Part shown: in pieces, positions 25,082 to 34,083 of the stretch
Layout of the letters: every line of letters starts with the position of its first letter
Position numbering within the stretch: the stretch's first letter is position 1
Assembly: GCF_002067135.1 (NCBI RefSeq)
Contig: NZ_CP020105.1
Span: forward strand, 5,394,001 to 5,458,000
Length of the DNA stretch: 64,000 nucleotides
Reading direction: 5' to 3'
From: Spirosoma rigui
GTDB taxonomy: Bacteria > Bacteroidota > Bacteroidia > Cytophagales > Spirosomataceae
Translations under genes and position numbers: made by a program
The notes under the pieces: generated by a model
What the model was told of the DNA's origin: nothing
The model's database searches: none
The model's input: the letters and a program-made list of their open reading frames with translations, nothing else

Positions 25082-26215
25082 ATGATTAAACAAACGACCC
25101 TTTTCTTTCTGGCAACCAGTATTGCCATTACGTCGGCCTGCGCCCAGCCCAAACCAACACCAACCGCCGAGCCGCTGGGTTTTGAAGAGTACGATCCGGT
25201 GTCGACGCTGAAAGTGCCGGAACATAAGCTGACCCGGTCCAAGTACCCCTTCATCGACGTGCACAATCACCAGTGGAACATGGACAAGGCCAGCCTGAAA
25301 CCGCTGCTGAGCCAGATGGATAGCCTGAACATGGGCATCATGGTCAACCTGAGCGGGCGGGGCTGGGGAAGCGTAGCCGAGGGAACGAAGTTTTTCGATA
25401 GCTCGCTGGATAACATCGGCAAAAACAATCCGAAACGGCTGGTGCTGTTTACCAACATCAACTTCGACGAAATTGGCCGCAAAGGCTGGACCGAAGAAGC
25501 CGTCAGCGTGCTCGAAGCCGACGTAAAAAAAGGGGCAAAAGGGCTGAAGATCTACAAATCACTGGGTATCAATAATAAGGACGAAAGTGGTAAACGGGTG
25601 CAGGTCGATGATCCGCGCCTAGACCCTATCTGGGCAAAATGCGGTGAACTGGGCATTCCGGTACTAATTCACACCGCCGACCCCAAATCGTTCTGGGATC
25701 CGATGGACCGCTACAATGAACGGTGGCTGGAGCTCAAGCTTCATGGCGGGCGCAAACGCGCGGCCAATGATCCGGTGCCCTGGGAGAAACTCATTGCCGA
25801 GCAGCACAACGTATTCAGGAAGCATCCTAAAACGACGTTTATTGCCGCCCACATGGACTGGTTCCCGAACGACCTCACTAAGCTCGATAGCCTCATGAAC
25901 GTATTCCCGAACATGAACGTCGAGATCGGGGCCGTCATCGCCGAACTGGGTCGGCAGCCCAAAGCATCGCGGAAGTTCTTCGAGAAATACCAGGACCGGA
26001 TTCTGTTCGGAAAAGACAGCTGGGTACCCAGCGAATATGCGACCTACTTCCGCGTGCTGGAAACTGACGACGAGTATTTCCCCTACCACAAAAAGTACCA
26101 CGCCTTCTGGCGGATGTATGGTATGGCCCTGCCCGACGAGGTCCTGAAAAAAGTCTATTACAAAAACGCGCTGCGTATCATTCCCGGCCTCGACAAAAGT
26201 CAGTTTCCCAACTAA
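25082..26215 (+). CDS. Exported amidohydrolase-2 family protein
   Basis: This 377-residue metal-dependent hydrolase is of the amidohydrolase-2 group (TIM barrel). A signal sequence ends in TSACAQPK, which could be a lipoprotein site at Cys20. Metal-binding motifs are FIDVHNHQWNM (strand 1), VLIHTADPKSFW (strand 5), FIAAHMDWFP (strand 6) and ILFGKDSWVP (strand 8, Asp). Family members include decarboxylases and lactonases, so the reaction is not predictable. It follows ispF closely and precedes the rhodanese-thioredoxin gene by 58 bp. Confidence 0.82.
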   Translation: MIKQTTLFFLATSIAITSACAQPKPTPTAEPLGFEEYDPVSTLKVPEHKLTRSKYPFIDVHNHQWNMDKASLKPLLSQMDSLNMGIMVNLSGRGWGSVAEGTKFFDSSLDNIGKNNPKRLVLFTNINFDEIGRKGWTEEAVSVLEADVKKGAKGLKIYKSLGINNKDESGKRVQVDDPRLDPIWAKCGELGIPVLIHTADPKSFWDPMDRYNERWLELKLHGGRKRAANDPVPWEKLIAEQHNVFRKHPKTTFIAAHMDWFPNDLTKLDSLMNVFPNMNVEIGAVIAELGRQPKASRKFFEKYQDRILFGKDSWVPSEYATYFRVLETDDEYFPYHKKYHAFWRMYGMALPDEVLKKVYYKNALRIIPGLDKSQFPN

Positions 26216-26273
26216 AAAGCCCGTTGCCACCTCTGTATCCGGCACACGGCCGTCACCCGAAACGCTTACGACC

Positions 26274-26981
26274 ATGAACCTGTTCCGTCAACTTTCTATC
26301 GCTTCGCTGCTGCTCGTCAGTACCGTAGCCGCCAGCGCCCAAAGCCTGTCGACCGATGCTTTCGAGCAGCAGGTAAAACAAACACCAGCCGCCCAGCTGC
26401 TCGACGTCCGGACACCCGGCGAGTTCGGGGGTGGTCACCTGCCGGGTGCCAAAAATCTGGATTTCCGGGATTCGGCCTTCGCGCAGAATCTGGCGGGTCT
26501 GGACAAAACAAAGCCGGTCTATGTTTACTGCCTGTCGGGTGGACGTTCGGCCGGTGCGGCCAAACTGATGCGGGAGCAGGGTTTCACGTCGGTCTATGAA
26601 CTGGAAGGTGGCTACCTGAAATGGACAACCAAAATGAAACCCCTGGAAGGCGTCAAGGCCCAATCGTCGGCCAAGGCCGTCACGCCTGCTCAGCTACAGG
26701 CTCTGGCTACCGGCAACCGGCTCGTGCTCGTTGATTTTTATGCCCCCTGGTGTGCCCCCTGCCAGAAAATGATGCCTATCATTGACCAGTTACAAACCCA
26801 GTATGCCGGTAAAGTACTGATCGTAAAAGCCGACGCCGACGCCAGCAAGGCGCTCATGCAAACCTACCAGGTCGACGAAATTCCAACCCTGCTGTTTCTC
26901 AAGCAGGGCAAGCTGGCCGAGCGCCTGATAGGACTGCAAACGGCGGCTTACCTGAACGAACTGTTCGACAAAAACCTGTGA
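26274..26981 (+). CDS. Periplasmic rhodanese-thioredoxin fusion
   Basis: This 235-residue exported protein combines two domains. A signal peptide (MNLFRQLSIASLLLVSTVAASAQ) is followed by a rhodanese domain with DVRTPGEFGGGHLPGAKNLD and the active-site loop YCLSGGRSAGAA. A thioredoxin domain then carries DFYAPWCAPCQKMMP and the cis-Pro loop VDEIPTLLFL. Rhodaneses transfer sulfane sulfur and thioredoxins exchange disulfides, so the fusion suggests periplasmic thiol chemistry such as persulfide reduction. The natural substrate is unknown. It lies 10 bp before the epimerase gene. Confidence 0.93.
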   Translation: MNLFRQLSIASLLLVSTVAASAQSLSTDAFEQQVKQTPAAQLLDVRTPGEFGGGHLPGAKNLDFRDSAFAQNLAGLDKTKPVYVYCLSGGRSAGAAKLMREQGFTSVYELEGGYLKWTTKMKPLEGVKAQSSAKAVTPAQLQALATGNRLVLVDFYAPWCAPCQKMMPIIDQLQTQYAGKVLIVKADADASKALMQTYQVDEIPTLLFLKQGKLAERLIGLQTAAYLNELFDKNL

Positions 26982-26991
26982 GGTTTTCCGG

Positions 26992-28104
26992 ATGATCATC
27001 ACGCAAGTTACTCTCTACCGCTACGATATTGCGCTCAAAGCGCCCATTGCTATTTCGCTGGGTACGATCGAACACGCCCGCAACCTGCTGGTAGAAATTC
27101 AGACCGACGCCGGCATCACGGGCTGGGGCGAAGGATCGCCGTTCTGGATGATCGTGGGCGAAACGCAGGCATCCGGACTGGCGGCCGCGCAGGATATGGC
27201 CCGGCTGCTGCTCAACCGCGACCCGCTCGCCATTGAAGAATGCCTGACAACGCTGCTACGGTACCTGCCGGGACACCCCACGACCCGCTCGGCTTTCGAC
27301 ATGGCCCTGTACGACATTGCGGCCAAGGCCGCCCGCATGCCCCTCTACCAGTTTCTGGGTGGCAGTCGGCGCTCGCTCGTCACCGATGAAACGATTTATA
27401 TCAACACGCCCGAGCGGATGGTCGAGGATGCCCTGCGGATTCAGGCGAAGGGGGCCGAAGCAATAAAGGTTAAACTCGGCACCACTACCCGCGACGACAT
27501 CCGGCGGGTAGAAGCGATCCGAAATGCCATTGGCGAGGCAACGCCTATCCGTACCGATGCCAACCAGGGCTGGGACGTCGTAACAGCGCAGGCGGTGCTC
27601 CGGGCCATTGGCGACTGGAACGTGCAGTATTGCGAACAACCCATCCAGCGGCATAACCTGGCGGGGCTCCGTCAGATTCGCCAGTCGTCGACCGTACCGC
27701 TTATGGCCGACGAAAGCCTGTTCGATGCCCCCGACGCCCTGCGGCTCGTTCGGGAAGAAGCGGTCGACTATTTCAATATCAAGCTCTCCAAGAGCGGGGG
27801 AATTTTTGACGCGCTCAAGATCAACGCCATAGCCGAAGCCGCTGGTATACCGTGCATGATTGGCTGCATGTCGGAGTCGCGGCTGGCGCTCACGGCCAAT
27901 GCCCATTTTGCCGCAGCCCGCCAAAACGTGCGTTTCTACGATCTGGATGGCTGTTTTGAACACGCCAGCGATCCCGTCCATGGCGGCATTGTCTACACGG
28001 GTTACCAAATCGAGTTGCCTACTACGCCGGGCATTGGCGCCGAGGTCGACTCGACCTTCCTCAAGGCGTTGGATAAGATCGTCATCCGTGGGGCATCAGT
28101 ATGA
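26992..28104 (+). CDS. Enolase-superfamily dipeptide epimerase
   Basis: This 370-residue protein belongs to the mandelate racemase/muconate lactonizing group. The catalytic base motif is AIKVKLG (K-x-K). The three metal ligands are in RTDANQGW, YCEQPI and LMADESLF. The opposite base lies in FNIKLSKSGG. The end of the barrel, IGCMSESRLAL and VRFYDLDGCFEHA, carries the SES and DLDG pattern known for L-Ala-D/L-Glu-type dipeptide epimerases. These enzymes help recycle murein peptides. Its stop overlaps the YhhN start by 4 bp (ATGA), showing tight coupling. Confidence 0.85.
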   Translation: MIITQVTLYRYDIALKAPIAISLGTIEHARNLLVEIQTDAGITGWGEGSPFWMIVGETQASGLAAAQDMARLLLNRDPLAIEECLTTLLRYLPGHPTTRSAFDMALYDIAAKAARMPLYQFLGGSRRSLVTDETIYINTPERMVEDALRIQAKGAEAIKVKLGTTTRDDIRRVEAIRNAIGEATPIRTDANQGWDVVTAQAVLRAIGDWNVQYCEQPIQRHNLAGLRQIRQSSTVPLMADESLFDAPDALRLVREEAVDYFNIKLSKSGGIFDALKINAIAEAAGIPCMIGCMSESRLALTANAHFAAARQNVRFYDLDGCFEHASDPVHGGIVYTGYQIELPTTPGIGAEVDSTFLKALDKIVIRGASV

Positions 28105-28781
28105 ACACCATCCCGCCCACCCGCCGGTTCGCGCTACTTTTCGTGGGTATCACAGTACTGGAAATCGGGGCCGATGTAGCGCAGATTCAGTGGTTGCACT
28201 ACGCCAGCAAACCGCTCATTGTTGGGTTACTGCTGGGCTGGTCCTGGCATCACCGGGCCGTAGGGGGTCGCTCGATGACCGTTCTGCGCGTGGGTCTGGC
28301 TTTTGCCCTGCTGGGCGACATTTTTCTGATGATCCGGGAGGTTGATCTGTTCGCCCTGGGGCTGGCCTCTTTTCTGGTGATGCAGTTGTGCTATTGCGTC
28401 GTATTCGGCATGCGTAGCGCGGGGCAGCGGATCAGACCCGGCACGGTTGGCTTAACGGCTTTACCGTTTGTGGTCTACGCAGCCAGTTTTCTGTTCATCT
28501 TATACCCGGCCTTCGCTACCAGGCCCGCTTTGCGCGAACTCTGGATTCCCGTTATCGTCTACGTAGCCTGCATCAGCACGATGGGGTTAATGGCGGCCCT
28601 ACGCCGGGGTGCCAACGGCTATGGCCCCGTTCTGGCTGGCGCACTGCTGTTTATAATGTCTGATTCGGCCATTGCGGTCAACAGTTTCCTGACTCCCTTT
28701 TCTGGCTCCACACCACTTGTTATGAGCACCTACGCAACCGCTCAATATTTGATTGTCACCCACATACACCCGGAGAAATGA
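28101..28781 (+). CDS. YhhN family membrane protein (lysoplasmalogenase-like)
   Basis: This 226-residue protein has about eight membrane helices and matches the YhhN/TMEM86 family. Conserved elements are YASKPLIVGLLLGW, LLGDIFLMIREV and LFIMSDSAIAVNSFL, followed by YATAQYLIV. Eukaryotic relatives hydrolyse vinyl-ether lysophospholipids; the bacterial role is less clear. Start and stop codons overlap both neighbours by 4 bp, so epimerase, YhhN and GNAT are translationally coupled. Confidence 0.87.
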   Translation: MNTIPPTRRFALLFVGITVLEIGADVAQIQWLHYASKPLIVGLLLGWSWHHRAVGGRSMTVLRVGLAFALLGDIFLMIREVDLFALGLASFLVMQLCYCVVFGMRSAGQRIRPGTVGLTALPFVVYAASFLFILYPAFATRPALRELWIPVIVYVACISTMGLMAALRRGANGYGPVLAGALLFIMSDSAIAVNSFLTPFSGSTPLVMSTYATAQYLIVTHIHPEK

Positions 28782-29338
28782 CCACCATTACCATCACTAA
28801 AACCGACGACGATTTACGGGGCATTCTGGCCCTGCAGGAGCAGAACCTCCGCCGGCTGATACCCGAATCGGTAGCCACAGAGCAGGGTTTTGTTACGCTC
28901 CAGTATACGCTTGATCAGATGCGACACATGCACCAGGCCGGTCCGAGCGTCATTGCCAAAGACGGCGATACCGTCGTTGGCTACGTCATTGCCACCTTAC
29001 CCGAAACCCGGTCTTTTGTGCCGGAACTAGGCAACCTCTTCGATCAGATCGACGTACTTACTTACGAGGGCCGCCCCCTATCAACCTATGCCTACTACGT
29101 TGTCGGCCAGGTGTGCGTAGCCAGCGGGTACCGGGGTCAGGCCCTGCTCGATCGCATGTACGCGCACCATCGCAGCCTGTATTCCGACCGCTTCCAGCTG
29201 TTCGTTACGGATATTTCGGCGCACAATACCCGCTCGCTCCGCGTCCATGAACGCATCGGTTTTCAGGCACTCCAGCGTTTTTATGAACCAACGGCGGGTG
29301 AAGACTGGATTGTAGTAGCCTGGGATTGGAAAAAGTAA
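28778..29338 (+). CDS. GNAT family N-acetyltransferase
   Basis: This 186-residue GNAT protein has motif A in GQVCVASGYRGQALLDRMYA and the motif B helix region DISAHNTRSLRVHERIGFQ. The N-terminal part, beginning TITITKTDDDLRGILALQEQ, probably forms the acceptor site. The acceptor molecule is unknown. It overlaps YhhN by 4 bp and precedes the serine hydrolase by 22 bp. Confidence 0.85.
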   Translation: MTTITITKTDDDLRGILALQEQNLRRLIPESVATEQGFVTLQYTLDQMRHMHQAGPSVIAKDGDTVVGYVIATLPETRSFVPELGNLFDQIDVLTYEGRPLSTYAYYVVGQVCVASGYRGQALLDRMYAHHRSLYSDRFQLFVTDISAHNTRSLRVHERIGFQALQRFYEPTAGEDWIVVAWDWKK

Positions 29339-29360
29339 CAAAAGAGTTAACCGACAAGCC

Positions 29361-30635
29361 ATGCGTTTTCTTACCCTGCTGCTGCTGAGTACTACCCTGC
29401 TGGCTCAGCCCAGACCCCAATCGTTTTCGACGCCTAAATCGGCGGGCGATGCGGGCTTTTCAACCGAGCGCCTTAAGCGGATCGATACGTTCCTGCAGGG
29501 ACTGATCGATCAGGGCCTTGCCCCCAATGCCGTTACATTCGTGGCGCACCGCGGGCAGGTAGTGCATTACAAAGCCTTCGGGTACAGCAATCTGGCGAAG
29601 AAAACACCGCTGAAGCGCGATGCCATCTACCGCATTGCCTCGCAGTCGAAGGCCATCACGACAACCACGCTGATGACCCTGTTCGAAGAAGAAAAATTTC
29701 TCCTCGATGACCCCATCAGCAAGTATATTCCGGCGTTCAAAAACCCGACGGTACTGGTCAGCTACGATAAAAAAGACCCTTCGGGCGGCAGTTTCAAAAC
29801 CCGTCCGGCAAAAGGTGAAATCACCATCCGACAGTTACTAAGCCACAACGCGGGTATTCCCTACGAGCACCCACTCGACCAGCAGCCTGAATTTAATGTA
29901 CCTTTCTTCAACTCCACCAGGCCCGATAAGCTCGAAGACGTGATCAACAAGCTGGCAAAACGTCCACTCCTGCGCGACCCCGGTTCCGACTCAACCGGTG
30001 CCGGGTTCACCTACGGTCTGAACACCGATATCATCGGGCGGCTGGTGGAAATCCTGGCGGGCAAGCCACTCGACGTAGCCATGCGCGAACGGGTACTCGA
30101 CCCGCTGGGCATGACCGATACGCACTTCTACCTACCCGCCGGCAAAGCCGATCGACTCGTTGAACTGTACTCCAAAACCGACGGGGCACTGACGCTTCAC
30201 GAAAATAATGACTACCGGAACTATGCTGTATCGGGAGCCAGAACGTATTTCTCGGGGGGAGCCGGGCTGGTCAGTACGGTTGAAGACTACGCCCGCTTCT
30301 GCCAGATGCTACTGAACGGCGGCACCTTCAACAACCACCGGATACTGGGTCGTAAAACCATCGAGCTGATGACCCGCAACCAGATCGGCGTGGCTAACGT
30401 GTGGGAGCGGCAGGACAAATTCGGGCTGGGTTTTGAGCTCATTACCGGGAACTCGCGCTACGGCGATCAGGCCACCCCTGGTTCTTACACCTGGGGCGGT
30501 ATGTACTGCTCGGAGTTCACCATCGACCCCAACGAAGAACTCATTCTGCTGGTGTTCACCAACGTTCAACCCTACGCCTACTACACCGATTTCGTCCGCA
30601 AATTTCGCATAGCCGTTTACCAGGCACTGGAGTAA
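29361..30635 (+). CDS. Secreted serine hydrolase, class C beta-lactamase fold
   Basis: This 424-residue protein belongs to the beta-lactamase/penicillin-binding-like family. A signal peptide (MRFLTLLLLSTTLLAQ) is followed by the SxxK motif S94-Q-S-K97 (YRIASQSKAITTTT). The tyrosine motif is FTYGLNTDIIG. Family segments HNAGIPYEHP and GGAGLVSTVEDYARFCQML are present. Such enzymes may be esterases, D-amino-peptidases or beta-lactamases, so drug resistance is not implied. It is the last gene of the codirectional run; the AT-rich island starts directly after it. Confidence 0.9.
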   Translation: MRFLTLLLLSTTLLAQPRPQSFSTPKSAGDAGFSTERLKRIDTFLQGLIDQGLAPNAVTFVAHRGQVVHYKAFGYSNLAKKTPLKRDAIYRIASQSKAITTTTLMTLFEEEKFLLDDPISKYIPAFKNPTVLVSYDKKDPSGGSFKTRPAKGEITIRQLLSHNAGIPYEHPLDQQPEFNVPFFNSTRPDKLEDVINKLAKRPLLRDPGSDSTGAGFTYGLNTDIIGRLVEILAGKPLDVAMRERVLDPLGMTDTHFYLPAGKADRLVELYSKTDGALTLHENNDYRNYAVSGARTYFSGGAGLVSTVEDYARFCQMLLNGGTFNNHRILGRKTIELMTRNQIGVANVWERQDKFGLGFELITGNSRYGDQATPGSYTWGGMYCSEFTIDPNEELILLVFTNVQPYAYYTDFVRKFRIAVYQALE

Positions 30636-30809
30636 CAGCGGTTATCGGGCGAACCTTACCTTCACATATTGATAATTTCATCTATTCATAACTGTTATAC
30701 GCAAGGCTAGGCAACTTACCATCTGGGCTACTTTCTCTACCGAATAATAGATTAAATAACTGCCCGTATGCAAATGCACACCAGAACAGTCTATCATTTG
30801 TGTATATTG

Positions 30810-30822
30810 CTTAACTATTAAG
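30810..30822. promoter_or_regulatory. Small inverted repeat upstream of the signalling operon
   Basis: CTTAA-CTA-TTAAG is a perfect 5-bp inverted repeat 20 bases before the first ATG of the FHA-kinase operon. It is placed where an operator or leader element could act. No confident promoter match was found in this 206 bp gap. Confidence 0.3.
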
Positions 30823-30841
30823 TAAGTAGTCTTTTCACACC

Positions 30842-31621
30842 ATGCCTTCTTCGACGTCAACCGGTTTGGATAACCAACTGGACGAGTTGATTGATCAGTT
30901 AAGTCAGCTTCCGACTTTCTCGATCGGTCGGCGAGCAGACAACGCAATTACCGTATCCGATGGTAAAGTTAGTGGTCAACATGCTCGTCTGATTCAATGC
31001 ACTCCAACGACGTTTGTGCTCGAAGACCTTAGCAGCAAAAATGGCACCTTCGTCAATGGTGTTCGTATTACCCGTAAAGTTGTTGACAAACAGGACAGCA
31101 TCCAGTTAGCAGGTACTACTTTCACTATTGCCCAGCTGCTCGACATGAAGCAAGTAGCGCCGTCGACGCCAGCTACGCCTGCCTTCACCAAAGAATTTTC
31201 AAAGGAGCCTCCTGCCCACCAAACATCGCTGGATTTTACCAGTCAGTTTGCCGAACTACAACGTGTATTTGAGCAGTACCCCAAGCTTCGAAAAAATTGC
31301 CGCAACCGCGAGAAGATGATTCGCACAGGTAGTGTAATCCTCTCGTCCGTTATAGGCATCAGTACTGCTTTGTCATCAAGCAATGGATCAGCCACGCCGG
31401 TTCTTCAATTAATGTCCAGTGCTGGACTCAGTATGTTGGTTCCAACCTTGTGCTCAACGCTTCTGTCGACCGAGGAGAAACTGGAAGTTATCGACAAAGA
31501 GTATCGTGAGCAATACCGCTGTCCTAACCCTAGTTGTCGTGATCCTTTCAGTGGGCGAGAATGGGAAGTATTAGCGCTACAGAAGACCTGTCGGCGCTGT
31601 CAGGCCATTTGGGTAAACTAA
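30842..31621 (+). CDS. FHA-domain membrane protein with C-terminal zinc ribbon
   Basis: This 259-residue protein opens the signalling operon. The FHA phosphothreonine-binding domain spans about residues 25-100. FSIGRRADNAITVSD carries the GR pair, KVSGQHARLI the S and H, and SSKNGTFVNGVRI the NG-x-x-x-N-G. Two adjacent hydrophobic stretches (about 160-205, including TGSVILSSVIGISTALSSS) suggest membrane insertion. The C-terminus is a zinc ribbon, CPNPSC followed by CRRC. A membrane-bound reader of kinase phosphorylation is the natural role. The downstream kinase and PP2C gene support this. Confidence 0.85.
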   Translation: MPSSTSTGLDNQLDELIDQLSQLPTFSIGRRADNAITVSDGKVSGQHARLIQCTPTTFVLEDLSSKNGTFVNGVRITRKVVDKQDSIQLAGTTFTIAQLLDMKQVAPSTPATPAFTKEFSKEPPAHQTSLDFTSQFAELQRVFEQYPKLRKNCRNREKMIRTGSVILSSVIGISTALSSSNGSATPVLQLMSSAGLSMLVPTLCSTLLSTEEKLEVIDKEYREQYRCPNPSCRDPFSGREWEVLALQKTCRRCQAIWVN

Positions 31622-31686
31622 TACTGTGTTACCAACTCACATTTTCAGTCTTCCTCCGATTTAATCAAACATAATCGTTCAAAAGC

Positions 31687-32655
31687 ATGGCACAACTTCA
31701 CAATCAGGACAGTCTCGAATCGACCGACATTTACATGCCCAGCGAGGAGCCTTCTCCAGCTTCTAAACCAGAAACAACCGTCAATAAAAAGAAACTTTTG
31801 GGCATATCTGCCGCTACAGTGCTATTAGGTAGTGCAGTGGGGTTAGCAATCGCTAATAATACAAACGAAGGGGAGTCAGTTCCTCCTGCCTCTGACAGTT
31901 CGACACTGCCTTCGGAGCCAGCAACCGGCCGGCTGCCACAGGATATTGATATAGCCGGTAAAGTGACAGACGATATGTCGTTTGAACAAGCTTTTGCAGC
32001 CGCTCGGGATGAGGTTGGTGAAGTTGGCGTATTCAACTGGCACGGGCTATGGTATAATACGTTCAGGGAGGAAGAATGGAGCGATTTATCACTTGAGCAG
32101 CGCCAGGAATTTGTAGAAGCGATTACGGGAGAAAAGTTGCCCGTAAAACCTTACTCGCCCACTCAAATCAATAAGACTGCCGATGTCAACACGTCAGGGT
32201 CTCAACAACCTCAGCCCGACCCTACTGTCATCGAAGGATATCTGAATGGCCATCGGGTTATGGGATTGGATTTCAACCAGGATGGTGTTATCGATACCCT
32301 AGTCATGGATGGTGAGGACGGCAGCACTTACCGGGTAGTTGACGCAACCGGGGACGACGGGCTGGATACAGTTTATCAATACAACTCGCTGGACGGCAAA
32401 CTGACGGCGGTTGTCAGTCTCGATCAACCGTTTGTCCTATCGAACGAGAATTTCAGCCAGCATCTGGAAAATTCAATGTCGCAGGAAGTCGTCGACTCAA
32501 TCCTAGAGCCGGACGAAGCTATCAGCCCAACCCTGCCGGCTGACGACGACACACCCCATGCACTCCAAGAAGATCCGAACGAATACATGGCCGGTACTGA
32601 TGAACCGGACGATACGTATGTCAACAATGGTGATGTACGTGACATGGACGAATAA
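31687..32655 (+). CDS. Single-TM protein of unknown family
   Basis: I do not recognise a named family for this 322-residue protein. An acidic N-terminal segment is followed by one membrane helix (about 34-57, KKLLGISAATVLLGSAVGLA). Next comes a compact segment SFEQAFAAARDEVGEVGVF with NWHGLWYNTFREEEWSDL. From memory, similar AFAAAR-VG-x-FxWHG segments occur in other Bacteroidota proteins of unknown role. Further on, DFNQDGVIDTLVMDGEDGS looks like a Ca-binding loop. The C-terminal 60 residues are very acidic. The tail is probably periplasmic. It sits 65 bp after the first FHA gene and 5 bp before the second. Confidence 0.72.
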   Translation: MAQLHNQDSLESTDIYMPSEEPSPASKPETTVNKKKLLGISAATVLLGSAVGLAIANNTNEGESVPPASDSSTLPSEPATGRLPQDIDIAGKVTDDMSFEQAFAAARDEVGEVGVFNWHGLWYNTFREEEWSDLSLEQRQEFVEAITGEKLPVKPYSPTQINKTADVNTSGSQQPQPDPTVIEGYLNGHRVMGLDFNQDGVIDTLVMDGEDGSTYRVVDATGDDGLDTVYQYNSLDGKLTAVVSLDQPFVLSNENFSQHLENSMSQEVVDSILEPDEAISPTLPADDDTPHALQEDPNEYMAGTDEPDDTYVNNGDVRDMDE

Positions 32656-32660
32656 GCCGC

Positions 32661-33263
32661 ATGAATACGTTCAAAACAACGCTTATTACCTGTCAGCAGT
32701 GTGGCCGCCGGATTATGGTCCGGGCCGCCGACGCTGAACGGGGGACAATCGCATGCTCACACATTGGCTGTGGAATTGTTAACAACTTGCGTACCGATTT
32801 TCATTATGACGAAGCGGTTGTAAATGGCTTACCCAGCTTTGGAAGTTTAACCTACCTAGAAAATCCCGAAACGAAATTTGATCTCCGGTTTGGCCCCAAT
32901 GTGATTGGTACCGGCAATCTCTGTACGGTACGGATAGATCGTTTCGAGCATGATGGCCGCTGCTTTATCAGCCGGCAGCACTGTACGCTGACCGTAACAT
33001 TTGATAAATGGACGGGGAAACTACGCTACCACATACAGGATGGCGCCCTCGACGCAGACACTCAGTCAATGCGTTACAGCCTGAATGGGACAATGCGTAA
33101 TGGAACACCCCTGCTGAAAACCGAAATCATCGACGTCAGCGACGGCGACATAATTACGTTAGGCGGGGCTGATCGCTTCCGTTTAACAACGGCTACTATC
33201 CCTTTACCCACGCTGGCGACCTACAAAGTCGATTTGGCTTTTAACCCCGACCGCACCCAGTAA
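32661..33263 (+). CDS. FHA-like protein with N-terminal zinc ribbon
   Basis: This 200-residue soluble protein starts with a zinc ribbon (CQQCGRR, then CSHIGC). An FHA-like domain follows: FGPNVIGTGNLCTVRIDRF, CFISRQHCTLTV with the Ser-Arg-x-His core, and YSLNGTMRNGTPLL for the Asn-Gly loop. Insertions lengthen the domain compared with a standard FHA. It lacks membrane helices and so could be the cytoplasmic partner of the first FHA protein. The zinc ribbon lies at the opposite end from that in the first FHA protein. The PP2C gene starts 3 bp after its stop, showing a single operon. Confidence 0.78.
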   Translation: MNTFKTTLITCQQCGRRIMVRAADAERGTIACSHIGCGIVNNLRTDFHYDEAVVNGLPSFGSLTYLENPETKFDLRFGPNVIGTGNLCTVRIDRFEHDGRCFISRQHCTLTVTFDKWTGKLRYHIQDGALDADTQSMRYSLNGTMRNGTPLLKTEIIDVSDGDIITLGGADRFRLTTATIPLPTLATYKVDLAFNPDRTQ

Positions 33264-33266
33264 TAT

Positions 33267-34073
33267 ATGCACATCAAACCTACTCACCCGCTGGCCTTTT
33301 CATACATCGGCCAGCGTACTGTTAATCAGGACGCGCTATATCCGGCAGTGGGACTCGCTACTGAGGAAACCGAGCTTTTTGTTGTTTGTGACGGTATGGG
33401 CGGGGCAGATAAAGGTGAAGTAGCCAGTCAGTTGCTATGTGATTCCGTTACAGACTATGCCGAGTCATTCAATTACCCGGCGTTTGACCTAGTTCATCTG
33501 CGAACAGCGCTGTCGATGACCTTAGACCGATACCGTATCTATTTGCGCGAGCATCCACTCGTTGGTCGGATGGGTTCGACACTCACTCTCCTTCAATTTC
33601 ACGAAAAGGGAGCCACGGTAGCCCACATTGGCGACAGCCGGGTCTATCAGCTGCGCGCGGGAAAAATTATTTTCCAAACGCAGGATCATAAGCAGGTGAA
33701 CGACATGGTTGATGCCGGCATTATTACAGCCACCCAGGCGTTGACCCACCCATGGCGTAACCGGTTGAGCCGCGCCGTCGTAGCTGAACCGGGTACCAGT
33801 ACCACGTCACGAGCCACTCCTACGCCTGATGTCACTGTCATAACTGATGTTCAGGCGGGAGATTATTTCTTCATGTGTACTGATGGCGTGCTGGAACGGT
33901 TAGACAATTATGCACTGGAAACATTACTGGCAGGCAATATTCCTGATCAGGCGAAACTCCAGTCACTGATAGCGCTGTGTGATGGTCAGACGAAAGACAA
34001 CTACTCGGGCTATTTGATTGGCATTAGCCAGGTTATGCAGCCAGTAGCCCAACCATCTGCTTTACTTTCATAA
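33267..34073 (+). CDS. PP2C-type Ser/Thr protein phosphatase
   Basis: This 268-residue PPM/PP2C phosphatase would reverse the phosphorylation made by the operon's kinase. All metal-binding motifs are present: TVNQDALY, FVVCDGMGGADKGE, GSTLTLLQF, VAHIGDSRVYQL, MCTDGVLERL and KDNYSGYLI. The length equals the catalytic domain alone, with no membrane segment, so it is cytoplasmic. It sits between the second FHA gene (3 bp) and the caspase-like gene (10 bp). Confidence 0.93.
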   Translation: MHIKPTHPLAFSYIGQRTVNQDALYPAVGLATEETELFVVCDGMGGADKGEVASQLLCDSVTDYAESFNYPAFDLVHLRTALSMTLDRYRIYLREHPLVGRMGSTLTLLQFHEKGATVAHIGDSRVYQLRAGKIIFQTQDHKQVNDMVDAGIITATQALTHPWRNRLSRAVVAEPGTSTTSRATPTPDVTVITDVQAGDYFFMCTDGVLERLDNYALETLLAGNIPDQAKLQSLIALCDGQTKDNYSGYLIGISQVMQPVAQPSALLS

Positions 34074-34083
34074 ATCAGGACAG

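Noticed and set aside
29361..30635. Antibiotic-resistance beta-lactamase
   Set aside because: The SxxK and YxN motifs fit the wide serine hydrolase family; nothing in the sequence indicates drug hydrolysis specifically.
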